Assembly (NCBI GenBank): GCA_964431365.1
Contig: CAYSJJ010000060.1
Span: 1 to 25,211 of the forward strand
DNA: 25,211 nucleotides
Direction of reading: 5' to 3'
Source of the DNA: Geomobilibacter sp964431365
GTDB taxonomy: Bacteria > Desulfobacterota > Desulfuromonadia > Geobacterales > DSM-12255
Shown one piece after another: positions 1-8,700 of the stretch; position 1 is the stretch's first letter, and every line of letters begins with the position of its first letter. The translations under genes and the position numbers were made by a program. Under the pieces are notes generated by a model. It worked only from the letters and a program-made list of their open reading frames with translations. It had not been told where the DNA came from and searched no databases.

Positions 1-859
1 CGGTCTTGCCGGCCACGCCGTAGCGCCTGGCGCGGCGTCCCACCATCTCCGACAGCTGCAGTAAATATTTCAATATCTCCTTATGTAAGGTTATATCCCG
101 GTCCAGGGTCATGCTGTGGCCGACGCTCTTGACCTCTTCCGCCTCCTCAGCAGGGATCACCGGTGAGTCGTCCTCGCCTCGTCCCATTCGGCTCAGCTGG
201 TCACCGACGATGCCGAACTTTCGCCGCAGGATCTCCACCGGAAAACGTCCCAGGTCGCCGCAGGTCCGGATACCCAGGAGGGTCAGCTGGCGTTCGGTCT
301 TCTTGCCGATCCCGCAGAGCTCCTTGATGGGCATGGTGCCCAGAATCCTCTGCACCAGGTCCGGCTCGATGATGGTGAGGCCGTCAGGCTTCTTCATCTC
401 CGAGGCGAGCTTGGCCAGGAGCTTGTTGGGGGCGATGCCGATGGAACAGTTAAGGCCGAAGCGCTGCCTGATGCGGGACTTGATAAGATAGGCGATCCGT
501 TCGGCACTGTCGAACATGGCCAGGGAGCCGGTGACGTCGAGGAACGCCTCGTCGATGGAGAAGACCTCCACCAGCGGGGTGTACTCCAGCATTATCTTGA
601 TGATCTGGGCGGAGGTGTGGGTGTACTTGCGGTTGTCGCCGATGACGAAGATGACCTGGGGGCAGGCCTGCTTGGCCTGCCAGGTGTTCATGCCGGTCTT
701 CACGCCGAAGGCCCGGGCCTCGTAGGAGGCGGTGGTGACCACGGTCCGCCCCCGGCCGATGACCGCGATCGGCTTTCCCCGCAGTTCAGGGTTCGACTGC
801 TGCTCCACCGAGGCGAAGAAGGCGTTCATGTCGATATGCATGATGACGCGATGTTGCAT
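1..859 (-). CDS. dinB: DNA polymerase IV, Y-family translesion polymerase (3' end outside window)
   Basis: Error-prone polymerase that copies past DNA lesions. The leftward frame from 859 gives about 286 residues before the window edge, so the C-terminal little-finger region is missing here. Visible Y-family signatures are HIDMNAFFASVE near the start (catalytic D10), YEARAFGVKTGM, and SIDEAFLDV (second pair of metal-binding acidic residues), then the helix-hairpin-helix stretch with GIGKKTERQLTLLGI. The upstream MFS stop codon (862-864) lies 2 bases before this ATG. A GTG at 865-863, in the same frame and overlapping that stop, is an alternative start. It is the last gene seen of the lexA-led operon, so SOS induction is expected. 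In G. sulfurreducens lexA and dinB are reported as one transcription unit. Confidence 0.95.
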   Translation of the reverse strand, partial: MQHRVIMHIDMNAFFASVEQQSNPELRGKPIAVIGRGRTVVTTASYEARAFGVKTGMNTWQAKQACPQVIFVIGDNRKYTHTSAQIIKIMLEYTPLVEVFSIDEAFLDVTGSLAMFDSAERIAYLIKSRIRQRFGLNCSIGIAPNKLLAKLASEMKKPDGLTIIEPDLVQRILGTMPIKELCGIGKKTERQLTLLGIRTCGDLGRFPVEILRRKFGIVGDQLSRMGRGEDDSPVIPAEEAEEVKSVGHSMTLDRDITLHKEILKYLLQLSEMVGRRARRYGVAGKT

Positions 860-861
860 GG

Positions 862-2034
862 TCACGACCCTGAAGGTTGTCGCCCGACCTTGCCGCGGCC
901 GATGATCAGCCCCCCTGACAAAGCGGCCACGCCACCCAGGACAAGGTTGATGACCAGAAAGGCGTGCCGGGTCCCGGAATGCTCCAGGTAGCCCCAGAGG
1001 CTGCCGGCCAGGATGCTGCCAAGCGCCTGGCCGGAGACACGGGCGATGGAGAGAAGGCCCGACGCGACGCTGCCGGTCCCCTCCGGAGCCTGGGTGAGCA
1101 CGGCGGCGTTGTTGGCTGCCTGGAAGAGGGCCCGGCCGAGGCCGATCCCGACCAGCCCAACGGCCACCGAGCCGCTGAATCCCTGGCCAAGGGCGGCCAC
1201 CAACAGAACGGTGCTGCCGAGCCAGCTGACCCGGTCGTAGCCGACGGAATCGGAGAACCGGCCGCAGATCGGCCCGGCCGCCATCAGTATCAGGGGCGGG
1301 ACGAGCATCATCAGCCCCACCCGGCTGGGGGAGAGGCCGCCTGCTTCCAGGTAGAACGGCCAGACGAGGTTGGTACCGAACGACTGGATGAAGAAACAGA
1401 CCGTGGAGAGTAACGCCAGGATGAATTTGGGCGCCCGGATGGCCCGGCGTATCCCCTCGCGCAAGCCAACCCCGTGCAGTTCGGTCAGCCGGCCGGAGAG
1501 GAAAAGGGCCAGCAGGCCAAAGGGGAGATTGATGTAGAAGATGGAGCGCCAGCCGAACCACTCCACCAGAAAGCCTCCCAGCGGAGGACCCATGAGGGTG
1601 CCGGCGGCAACGGCCCCGGAGATCATCCCGAGTGCCCATCCCCGGTGCTCGCGAAAGGTCGCGGCGGTCATGCCCGGGACCAGGCCGACGATGCCTGCCC
1701 CGGCAATCCCCTGCAGAAAGCGGAGCGCCAGGAGGATCTGCAGACTGGGGGAAAAGGCCAGTACCTGCGAGATCACGGCGAAGGAGGCCAGGGAAATCCG
1801 ATAGACCCGGACCGTGCCGACCCTGCCGGCAAGTCCGGAGATCGGCAGGAACGCGAGGGCCGCCCCGATCAGGTAGAGCGAGGACGCCCCCTGGACCGCT
1901 GCGGCGTCGGTGCCGAAATGGGCGGCCAGCGAAGGGAGGGCCAGGTTGAGGGCACTGGAATCGACCGTGGAAAGGACGACGCCGATCAACAGAGCTGCCA
2001 GGCGCAGATCGAAACGCGGGGCGTCATTCGTCAT
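862..2034 (-). CDS. MFS drug/metabolite exporter, DHA2 (EmrB/QacA)-like
   Basis: Major facilitator permease of 390 residues, very hydrophobic throughout, about 12 predicted membrane helices. The first half carries DHA2-like signatures: TM1 with VLSTVDSSALNLALPSL, the loop after TM2 with GRVGTVRVYR, and the motif C region GPPLGGFLVEWFGWRSIFYINLPFG-like (about residues 147-172). The substrate cannot be read from sequence. I chose ATG 2034 because it overlaps the stop of the 82-aa gene as ATGA; a start 9 codons upstream would overlap that gene more. It lies between lexA and dinB with touching genes, so it is probably co-expressed with the SOS response, which is unusual for an exporter. Confidence 0.9.
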   Translation of the reverse strand: MTNDAPRFDLRLAALLIGVVLSTVDSSALNLALPSLAAHFGTDAAAVQGASSLYLIGAALAFLPISGLAGRVGTVRVYRISLASFAVISQVLAFSPSLQILLALRFLQGIAGAGIVGLVPGMTAATFREHRGWALGMISGAVAAGTLMGPPLGGFLVEWFGWRSIFYINLPFGLLALFLSGRLTELHGVGLREGIRRAIRAPKFILALLSTVCFFIQSFGTNLVWPFYLEAGGLSPSRVGLMMLVPPLILMAAGPICGRFSDSVGYDRVSWLGSTVLLVAALGQGFSGSVAVGLVGIGLGRALFQAANNAAVLTQAPEGTGSVASGLLSIARVSGQALGSILAGSLWGYLEHSGTRHAFLVINLVLGGVAALSGGLIIGRGKVGRQPSGS

Positions 2035-2279
2035 GGCGCAGCCTCTACCGCTTCCAGACACCAGCTCTGGTCAGACGTGTCATATGTCAGTTCATACGTC
2101 CCGCCGGTGTCGCGTACGGCGAAGTAGAGGAGTCTGGCCGTGCCCCTCCTCCCCTCCCAGCTATAGGTGGTCTCCAGGATCGTATGCTTCTCCCGATTCC
2201 AGGCGAACCAGACCGGCCGGATCTTGCCGCCCGGTTCGAAGACCGTGGCGACCCGTATGTTCCTCTCACGGATTCTCAT
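2031..2279 (-). CDS. 82-aa protein of unknown function in the lexA operon
   Basis: Small soluble protein with no signal peptide and no family I recognise. It is rich in Arg and aromatic residues (several W, Y and F) with alternating patterns that suggest a small beta fold, for example TTYSWEGRRGTARLLYFAV in the middle. Its ATG follows the lexA stop by one base (TGA-G-ATG) and its stop overlaps the MFS start by 4 bases, so it is almost certainly translated with both. Position inside an SOS operon is the only functional clue. Confidence 0.75.
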   Translation of the reverse strand: MRIRERNIRVATVFEPGGKIRPVWFAWNREKHTILETTYSWEGRRGTARLLYFAVRDTGGTYELTYDTSDQSWCLEAVEAAP

Positions 2280-2280
2280 C

Positions 2281-2886
2281 TCAGACCTGCTGGCGGTAGA
2301 TGCCGACCACCTTGCCGACGATGTTCAACTCCTCCCCTTCCCTGACGATGATCGGGTCATAGTTGGGGTTCTCCGGCTGGAGGCGGATGGCGCCCGGATC
2401 GCGGTAGAAGCGCTTCAGGGTCGCCTCGCCGTTCACCATGGCCACGACCACATCCTTGTTCTCGGCAGTCGGCTGGGGACGGACCAGGGCCAGGTCCCCC
2501 TCCTTGATGGCGGCGTTGATCATGGAGTCCCCCTTGACCCGGAGGAAGAAGGTCCCGCCGGAACGGGCCTGGTACACCTGGTCGAGAGCGAAATAATCCT
2601 CGATGTCTTCGATGGCCGGCTGGGGAAGGCCCGCCCGGACACTCCCCACCACGGGGAGGGATGTTGCCTGGGCAGGGGCGACCAGGGCGATCCCCCGTGA
2701 ACTTCCACCGTAGCGGCGGATATACCCCTTCTTTTCCAGGGCCTCCAGATGCTTCATGACGCCGAGGGTACCGCTCACCCCGAGTTTCCCGGCGATCTGG
2801 CGCAGGCTGGGTGGATAGCCGTAGTCGGCGATAAATGCGGTGATGATCTCCAGCGTCTGTTGCTGACGGGCAGTGATTGCTTCCAT
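2281..2886 (-). CDS. lexA: LexA repressor, SOS regulator with autocleavage protease domain
   Basis: Transcriptional repressor that cleaves itself when stimulated by RecA filaments. The 201-aa length matches the family (about 200). The N-terminal winged helix (1-65) includes YGYPPSLRQIAGKLGVSG; the S24 peptidase domain follows. The self-cleavage site is A85-G86 (VRAGLPQ), the nucleophile is S121 in KGDSMI and the general base is K158 in ATLKRF, so the autoprotease looks intact. The ATG at 2886 is preceded by a strong GGGGGGAAGAG Shine-Dalgarno; an upstream in-frame start near 2946 would fall inside the promoter and is rejected. First gene of the operon lexA - 82 aa - MFS - dinB. Confidence 0.97.
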   Translation of the reverse strand: MEAITARQQQTLEIITAFIADYGYPPSLRQIAGKLGVSGTLGVMKHLEALEKKGYIRRYGGSSRGIALVAPAQATSLPVVGSVRAGLPQPAIEDIEDYFALDQVYQARSGGTFFLRVKGDSMINAAIKEGDLALVRPQPTAENKDVVVAMVNGEATLKRFYRDPGAIRLQPENPNYDPIIVREGEELNIVGKVVGIYRQQV

Positions 2887-2916
2887 GACTCTTCCCCCCA
2901 TGGTTGTCTGTTGCCA

Positions 2917-2946
2917 CTTTACCAAATGATAACCATACGCTGTCAA
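2917..2946 (-). promoter_or_regulatory. lexA promoter with candidate LexA operator
   Basis: On the minus strand a perfect -35 TTGACA (2946-2941) is followed 17 bases later by a weak -10 GGTAAA (2923-2918). Between and overlapping them is GGTTATCATTTGGTAAAG (2934-2917). The published Geobacter LexA box is GGTTN2CN4GN3ACC; this site matches 7 of its 9 fixed positions (the last two C are A/G changes). Position over the promoter suits autorepression. The divergent exonuclease start is only about 100 bases away. Confidence 0.6.
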
Positions 2947-3006
2947 GAGGGAAAACGATTAGCCGACATGAATGCGAATTGTGGTGATCAACTCCGGCCG
3001 GCTTCG

Positions 3007-3012
3007 TATAAT
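3007..3012 (+). promoter_or_regulatory. candidate -10 box for the exonuclease
   Basis: A perfect TATAAT lies 38 bases before the chosen ATG at 3050. No good -35 is visible (best is TGATCA, 16 bases upstream, 3 of 6 matches). If real, transcription would start downstream of the earlier in-frame Met codons and support the 3050 start. Confidence 0.35.
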
Positions 3013-3049
3013 GGCAGGGCTGTACAAAAGGAAAGGACGAGATCGCTTC

Positions 3050-3796
3050 ATGTTTGATTCCCCGCTCGCCATCGTGGACCTGGAGACCACCGGCATGGGA
3101 CAGGCCCGGGACCGGGTCATCGAGGTCGGCATCTGCCTGGTGGACGAGGGGTGCCTCACCGAGGAGTGGAGCACGCTGGTGAACCCGGACGTGGCCATCT
3201 CCCCCTTCATCACCGGCCACACCGGCATCACCAATGAGATGGTCAAGGATGCGCCCCGCTTTGCCGACATCATGGACGACGTGCTCTACCGTCTGGACGG
3301 CCGGGTCTTCGTGGCCCACAACTCCGCCTTCGACTACGGCTTCCTGAAGGCCGAATTCCTCCGCCATGGCCTCACCTTCCAGGCCAGGTCTCTCTGCACC
3401 GTGAAACTGTCGCGGGCACTCTACCCCAAGGAGCGCCGCCATGGCCTGGACGCCCTCATCCAACGCTTCGGCCTCCCCTGCGACAGCCGTCACCGGGCGC
3501 TGGACGACGCCCGGGCGGTCTGGCATCTGCTGCAGACCTTCCACCGGGTGGTCGACCACGACAGTATCCGCCAGGCGGCCCGGACCATCCTCAAGCGGAC
3601 CAGCACCCCGCCCAATCTCCCGGAGAAGAACATCGACGCCCTGCCGCAGACGCCAGGCGGCGAAGAGCAGCCCCAGAAACAGGAGCGGAGCCCCTGGGAT
3701 AAGCGGCAGCAGCAGACCGGAGAGCCCGGTGAGCGTCAGAATTGCGCCGATGATCCAGAGTATCAGGGACTGGTCATTCATCACGCTGCTCCTTAG
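3050..3796 (+). CDS. DnaQ-like DEDDh 3'-5' exonuclease, C-terminus truncated/replaced
   Basis: Exonuclease of the RNase T / Pol III epsilon family. The three Exo motifs are present: DLETTG (motif I), HNSAFDYGFL (II) and HRALDDA (III, with the catalytic His), so the nuclease domain (about residues 8-175) should be active. After it comes PPNLPEKNIDALPQTPG, which resembles the linker and first residues leading into a GIY-YIG (UvrC-like) domain in DnaQ-UvrC fusion proteins. No GIY-YIG domain follows; instead about 45 low-complexity residues (EEQPQKQERSP...) are encoded antisense to a DUF456 gene. I chose ATG 3050 because upstream in-frame starts precede the TATAAT box; AAAGGA lies 12 bases upstream. 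Divergent from lexA, possibly sharing its operator. Confidence 0.88.
   Translation: MFDSPLAIVDLETTGMGQARDRVIEVGICLVDEGCLTEEWSTLVNPDVAISPFITGHTGITNEMVKDAPRFADIMDDVLYRLDGRVFVAHNSAFDYGFLKAEFLRHGLTFQARSLCTVKLSRALYPKERRHGLDALIQRFGLPCDSRHRALDDARAVWHLLQTFHRVVDHDSIRQAARTILKRTSTPPNLPEKNIDALPQTPGGEEQPQKQERSPWDKRQQQTGEPGERQNCADDPEYQGLVIHHAAP
3653..3781 (-). pseudogene. DUF456 membrane protein, N-terminal remnant
   Basis: Leftward frame starting at ATG 3781 with an excellent Shine-Dalgarno (AAGGAG, 7 bases upstream). The first about 43 residues are typical of DUF456 membrane proteins: a hydrophobic helix with WIIGAILTLTGLSGLLLPLI followed by PGAPLLFLGLLFAAW. After FAAW the frame stays open by chance, but the remaining residues are antisense of the exonuclease gene (no hydrophobic segments, many G, P, R and D), so the rest of the usual about 160-residue protein is missing. 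The break coincides with the loss of homology in the opposite-strand exonuclease. Confidence 0.6.
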
Positions 3797-3862
3797 CCAT
3801 GCGTTCAGTTTCCTGACCCGTGCGGCATCATCCTTTATGACCAGGATCCGCAGAGGCCCCTT

Positions 3863-3904
3863 CTATACCGGACCACCGGGCGGCTTGTTGTGAATCGACA
3901 CCAT
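3863..3904 (-). other. 13-codon candidate small ORF upstream of DUF456
   Basis: ATG 3904 follows a very good ribosome site (GGAGGGAGCA-ATG) and encodes MVSIHNKPPGGPV then TAG. The same frame stays open after the TAG through to the DUF456 start, so this may be the broken start of a longer protein or a leader peptide. Too short to assign. Confidence 0.25.
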
Positions 3905-3930
3905 TGCTCCCTCCAATTGAAGCGGCGTGA

Positions 3931-4674
3931 TCAGGCAGCCTGCCGTGTCTCGGCCGGACACTCGGTCAGCTTAGCAAGTGCAGTCACGGCCCGGTCGAGG
4001 TTCCGCACCTGTCCCCTGCCACCATGGGCAAGGATGTATTCTGTCACGTCGACTGACCTCATCACCGGCACCGAACTGCTCGCAATCCCGCTCAGATCGT
4101 TATTGCGGGACAGGGCCACAACGCCACAAATCCAGTCGAGCACCTTTTCCCCCTTCAGGTAGGCGCCCAGGACATGCACCTGCTGCTTTACCTGCCGCAC
4201 CGGATTGCGGACGGTGCTGCTGTATTCGCCTCCCCGGCGGCCTATCTTGTGGACTGTCCATTCCTGGTCGTTTTCGTCCCCTTCCAGTTCGCCGTTATGG
4301 TTCTTCGACTCGATGACGAAGATGCCGTTGGGGCCGCAGACGACGAAATCGAGTTCACGCACTCCGGTGCGGGAGCGGTCGTCGGGGACTTCGAGCTGGT
4401 TGAAAATGATATATTCATCGGGGAGGTCCCGAAGAACGCTCAGGGTATAGTCCTCGCCGGCGGCGCCGGCCTCCCTGATCGGATCATAGGACCAGGTGGC
4501 CAGCAGCGCGGCGCCAAGTATCCCGAACCAGATGAAGAATGCCGTGGGTGCGAATGCCGTCAGCAACAGGGCCAGCGGTCCACCGACATAGAGGACCTTC
4601 CTGCGCCTGGCCGTCTTGTCGGCGGCCATTTCCTGCCTGATCCTGTTTTTCCGCACATACTGTACATTTGCCAC
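3931..4674 (-). CDS. membrane-anchored NERD (nuclease-related) domain protein
   Basis: A 247-aa protein. It has a basic N-terminus (1-27), two hydrophobic stretches at about 28-61 that form a membrane hairpin, then a cytoplasmic NERD domain (about 70-190). NERD is an Mrr/PD-(D/E)xK-like fold; matching residues are G73-E74, D109 in RELDFVV and E122-x-K124 in IFVIESKNH. That the catalytic residues are kept suggests nuclease activity, but NERD proteins have few tested functions. The start is GTG 4674, supported by AGGAGGG 5 bases upstream. It lies on the same strand 101 bases downstream of the HNH gene and may belong with that cassette. Confidence 0.85.
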   Translation of the reverse strand: MANVQYVRKNRIRQEMAADKTARRRKVLYVGGPLALLLTAFAPTAFFIWFGILGAALLATWSYDPIREAGAAGEDYTLSVLRDLPDEYIIFNQLEVPDDRSRTGVRELDFVVCGPNGIFVIESKNHNGELEGDENDQEWTVHKIGRRGGEYSSTVRNPVRQVKQQVHVLGAYLKGEKVLDWICGVVALSRNNDLSGIASSSVPVMRSVDVTEYILAHGGRGQVRNLDRAVTALAKLTECPAETRQAA

Positions 4675-4690
4675 AACACCCTCCTGTTAT

Positions 4691-4727
4691 CGCGTCATCA
4701 ATCACATAAAGATGGCTTCATGACGCG
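4691..4727. repeat. inverted repeat upstream of the NERD gene
   Basis: Perfect 8-bp arms CGCGTCAT (4691-4698) and ATGACGCG (4720-4727) separated by 21 bases. The repeat lies just upstream of the NERD ribosome site, between the HNH stop and the NERD start. No T-run follows on either strand, so an operator or attenuator is more likely than an intrinsic terminator. Confidence 0.4.
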
Positions 4728-4775
4728 ACTAAAGAATAGGTTCATGTAGTTACCATCTGTAGAAAGTGGGGTTGG

Positions 4776-5753
4776 TTACAGTCGCCATTCCTTGCGGTGT
4801 TCGGCCAGGTAGTCGCGGGCCGGCCAGAGATCGCGGTCGGCGGGAGGAATGATGCCGCGGCCGGAGAGGGTGAGGAGAAAGCCGGGGACGTTGGGGTCGG
4901 CGGCGATCTGGCGGGAGGTGATGACGGCGTAGGAGTCGGAGACCCCCATCATCCCCTCGTCGAAGGCCCAGTGGCAGAGCTTGCAGAGCGCCAAACCGTT
5001 GCGGATGTCGTCGTTCTGGCTTTTGCTCCAAGGGACGATGTGAGCGGCATCCACGACGGTGTGCTGTTCCGGTGTGATGATCCGCACCCCGCAGAGGGCG
5101 CATCGGTGGTCGTAGGCCTTCACCACGCTGCGGCGAAAACCCTGGTCACGGGCCGCAGCACGGTAGTTGTCCGACTCGACGATCTCCTTCACCAGCGGCA
5201 GGTGAGCCTGCTCCTCCAGCACGCGGCTGTAGTCGAACGCCTCCCGGTTGATGACCGACTGCTCCCGCAGCTGCCCTGCCGCCTCCGACGAGAAGCAGGA
5301 AAGGAGCAGCGCTTCCCGCAGTGCCTCCCGCCCCTCCCCGCTCTGTATGACCCGGAACAGCCCGTTGTCCAGCTTCGCCCCCAGGGCGTATTTGCGCAGG
5401 TAGCTGACGGAGGAGGTGTTGTTGATCACCGCATCGGTAATGACTTTGTCCGGCTGGGGGACCAACTCCCAGAACGGTTCCCGGTCGAGGCGGGAGAAGG
5501 GAAAGGCGATGCTACTGGTCTGGCCGAGGGGGATGATCCGCCGCCAGTAGAGGTTGAACAGCTCATTCAACTCCACCAGATCGCCGCTGACGGCGATGAA
5601 CGGCGTGGTGATGACGCCGCGATGGACGAGGTCCAGCACCGCCAAGAGCAGGAGCGGCTTGTGCGGCGCTTTGCGCTTGGTGGCCTCGGTCCAGACCGCG
5701 CCGGGGGCGCGGGAGAGGGAGGAGAAGAGTTTGAGGGAGGTGACTACGTTCAT
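4776..5753 (-). CDS. HNH restriction-type endonuclease with ScoMcrA-like sulfur-binding N-terminus
   Basis: A 325-aa putative type IV (modification-dependent) restriction nuclease. The N-terminal part (about 5-155) has the pattern APHKPLLLLAVLDL, then FPFSRL and EPFWELV, which resembles the sulfur-binding domain that reads phosphorothioate DNA in ScoMcrA-type enzymes. The C-terminal HNH domain (about 212-270) has a CxxC pair (C218, C221), DAAHIVPW with the catalytic H238, N252 and a second CxxC followed by His (C257, C260, H261), so metal and zinc sites look intact. Its ATG overlaps the stop of the STAND gene (ATGA at 5753-5750) with no clear Shine-Dalgarno, so translation is probably coupled. 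It is GC-rich (43 of 60 bases in 5281-5340), unlike the gene before it. Family assignment of the N-terminus is by pattern and less certain than the HNH. Confidence 0.85.
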   Translation of the reverse strand: MNVVTSLKLFSSLSRAPGAVWTEATKRKAPHKPLLLLAVLDLVHRGVITTPFIAVSGDLVELNELFNLYWRRIIPLGQTSSIAFPFSRLDREPFWELVPQPDKVITDAVINNTSSVSYLRKYALGAKLDNGLFRVIQSGEGREALREALLLSCFSSEAAGQLREQSVINREAFDYSRVLEEQAHLPLVKEIVESDNYRAAARDQGFRRSVVKAYDHRCALCGVRIITPEQHTVVDAAHIVPWSKSQNDDIRNGLALCKLCHWAFDEGMMGVSDSYAVITSRQIAADPNVPGFLLTLSGRGIIPPADRDLWPARDYLAEHRKEWRL

Positions 5754-8700
5754 TGAATTCTTCGTAAAAATTGAATGCTTGATTCAGCAAGTCTGACGCC
5801 TGTCGCCGTTGCGGCAACCTCGAGAATCGAAGCGGCCTTTGCATAGCCAAGCAATACCTTGTCATTGCAGCGTTCCAGCAATATTGGCACATAGAGGTTT
5901 GGAGAAATCAAAGCAAATCTCTGTGTTTGTGCAACATGTTGCCAGTGCCGCGACAATTGGTTTGCAAAACTATCTCCAGAAAATTGCCCCCACTCCTGTC
6001 CTGCAAGGAAATTTAACATTCTAAAATGTGCAATCAATAAGTCGTTAGGGGAGAGGTTTTCATATTGAAGGCGATGTACCCACCCAGCGACAACTTGCAA
6101 TAATTCATCGGTCCTTGGGGTCGATTTACCAGAAAGGATATCAATAAACATATTAAGCTCTTGACCCCTTATTTGGTAGGTATCCAAGTCACGTCGCCAA
6201 TCATCTATGGGCAAAGGAGATGACATATCTATACATGTACTCGTAATAGCGACAGAAAGAAGTCTATTAAGAAGATTTTCTCTCCTGTCCTTAGACTCCC
6301 AATAATCATCTGGAAGGTGTTGAATTTCACCTGGGGCCCAACCATCCAACTGATCTGCTTCCATCGGTGCATGACATTGAAGAGATTCATACATTTCAAC
6401 AAAAATCCGAACCGCGGATGACACCTCAAAATTTTTATACAATGCTTGGAGCCTTGATATCCTTTGCATTATGTCCATTAATAGAGGTAATTTCCCATGG
6501 CATCTCTCTTTTGCAATATTGGCAAGTTCAAGTCCAGTCCCATACTTTGTATCTATACTTGCAAGCATACCCCAGCTTGCTGACATGTCTTTGATATCAA
6601 GGTCCTTAAATCCCTCATGTGGTTCTTGATTGCTACACGTGCCTGGCATAGGTTCAACGATATTATTCTGTTTCGCCGTTTCTCCCAAATCGATCCACAA
6701 AAGCGAATGTTTTACAACCGCATGCAAGTGACGATTCTTTAAGTTGTCATCAATTGGTATTGATTCCATCTTCATCAACACATCTGAATAAAGCTTAAGC
6801 GAATCGACAGTTCGCCCCTGCTTCCAGCGGGCAAATGCTGCATCTGCAAGCAGCCCCGTTGCCATTCTATCCATATCTTCAGTCAGAGTGGTTGTTTGTG
6901 ATCCTGCTATAAAAAAACGTTCAGCTGACGCCCAGTCTCCGATACGAGCTGCAGCGATCCCTCCGTTCCGTGAAGCAAACATCTGCTCTGTAGTTGGCAA
7001 TGCTCCATCAACTAGTGCTTGATCAAACAATTCCAGAGCTTCTACATTTTTATTCTGACGTAACAAGACCTTAGCACGTTGATTTAGTATGCGTGCGTCG
7101 CTACTTCCAAGCAGTTCTTCGGCCTGATCAAGTACTGATAATGCATTTTCGGGAGAATCTCCATACTCATCGTATATAACCGACATTGCCACGTAGGCTG
7201 CGCGGAGAAGTTTATTGGCTCCCCATTTCTTTGCTAGTTCAACAGCATAAAGTAATATGGAATATGCTTCTTCAACATTAAGTCGATCTTGAGATGCATC
7301 CTTCCACCAAGCAGTACCAACAAGTAGCTCGGCATCAGTCACTTCCCCTGTTTCAAACACGGCAAGCAAAAAGTCTCGTTTTTCTTGTTCAAGTTCATCC
7401 AGCGACTCAAGCAGCTTTTTTAAGTCAGCCAAACCTGAAATTCTTGCTGCTTCAAAACTGAATAATGATTGAGCTGGGGTTAAGCCGGCCATACATAAAT
7501 CTTTGTTTTCCTGCGTCAACAAACTACTAAATATATTGCCAAAATCATGCTCATCATTACTTATATCTATCAGTTTAGAAATCATATTGACTGAACGGCT
7601 TGGAGGTATAGGTATTTCAATTGATGTAAGAAAAACTAGATATGCCATGGCAGTATTAATTACAGATACTTGCTTATCCTGCTTTGATAATACTTCAAAT
7701 GATCTATCCATAATAGCAATGGATTTATTTGCTTGTTTACTAGTAGCAGCAATTCTGAATTGACATAGTCTTAACATAAAGTCAATAAACAAGTTTTCTT
7801 GGAAAATGTGTTGACCAGTCTCAAGTGCCATTGACGGAAACCAAAATACAGAGTCACCCAATGCTTGCCAAATCTCTCTATCCGCCGTCATAATGCCTTG
7901 GGTCAAAACAACAAGTGCTTTTTCAGACCTAGATATCAGTGCGTGAGTCAATATGGTGCCTACTTCAGACGGAGCAAGTGTTTTCCTGCTTAGAAGTTCT
8001 AATGCAATTGCTTCATGGACGGCATTGGCTTCAGCGAGGGCAAGCACATCTTTCCCCTGGTCGGCGAGTATTGGAGATACTCGATAGGTATCGTGCCCAA
8101 CCCTCTCGATCCAGGGACCTACTAGCAAATCAAAATTTTCACCAGGTAGAGCGACGGGAGGCGGAAGTTCGGCTAATTTGAGAGCGGTTGTTCGAGTGAA
8201 TTTTTCCGATATTAAGCTTAGCCTATAAGCGAGCAACCGCGCCCCGTCTGATGGGATTTCATCGGAAAGTCTACGACGAGTTGCTTCCCGCTCCGACACA
8301 AGGTCCGACTTATCAAGCAGCCAAGTCATTTCTTCAATGGGAGGCCAACCCTTGCTCTCAAGATTCTTGATACGAGCATGGACTAGCTGTGGATGCCCTT
8401 GTGTTGTTATAAGAATTGCATGACTCCATTGATGCAGTTTATGTCCATCTGTAACACCGTGAAGCCTTACAATTTCTGTAATATCCTTTGCAGTTAGATA
8501 CGGGACAACTTGGTCGCACTCAGTTGGAAGCCAAAGCTTATTAAGAAAACCAGGAGGACATAAAGATGGCCCCGTCATAATGACATGCCCACCGGAATTC
8601 AGGACTGAAAAAGCAAGTGCAAGAAGTTCTTTCTCAAATTTTGTAAGTCCGCCGAAATCGATATCATCTAGAACAACTTGAGGAATTATCCCGAGCTTCC

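Noticed and set aside
1474..2127. 217-aa rightward open frame
   Set aside because: Antisense of the MFS gene, rich in G, R, Q and D with no domain pattern.
2357..3784. 475-aa leftward open frame covering the exonuclease and part of lexA
   Set aside because: Only the first about 43 residues look like protein (DUF456); the rest is antisense of the exonuclease and lexA, with random-looking composition.
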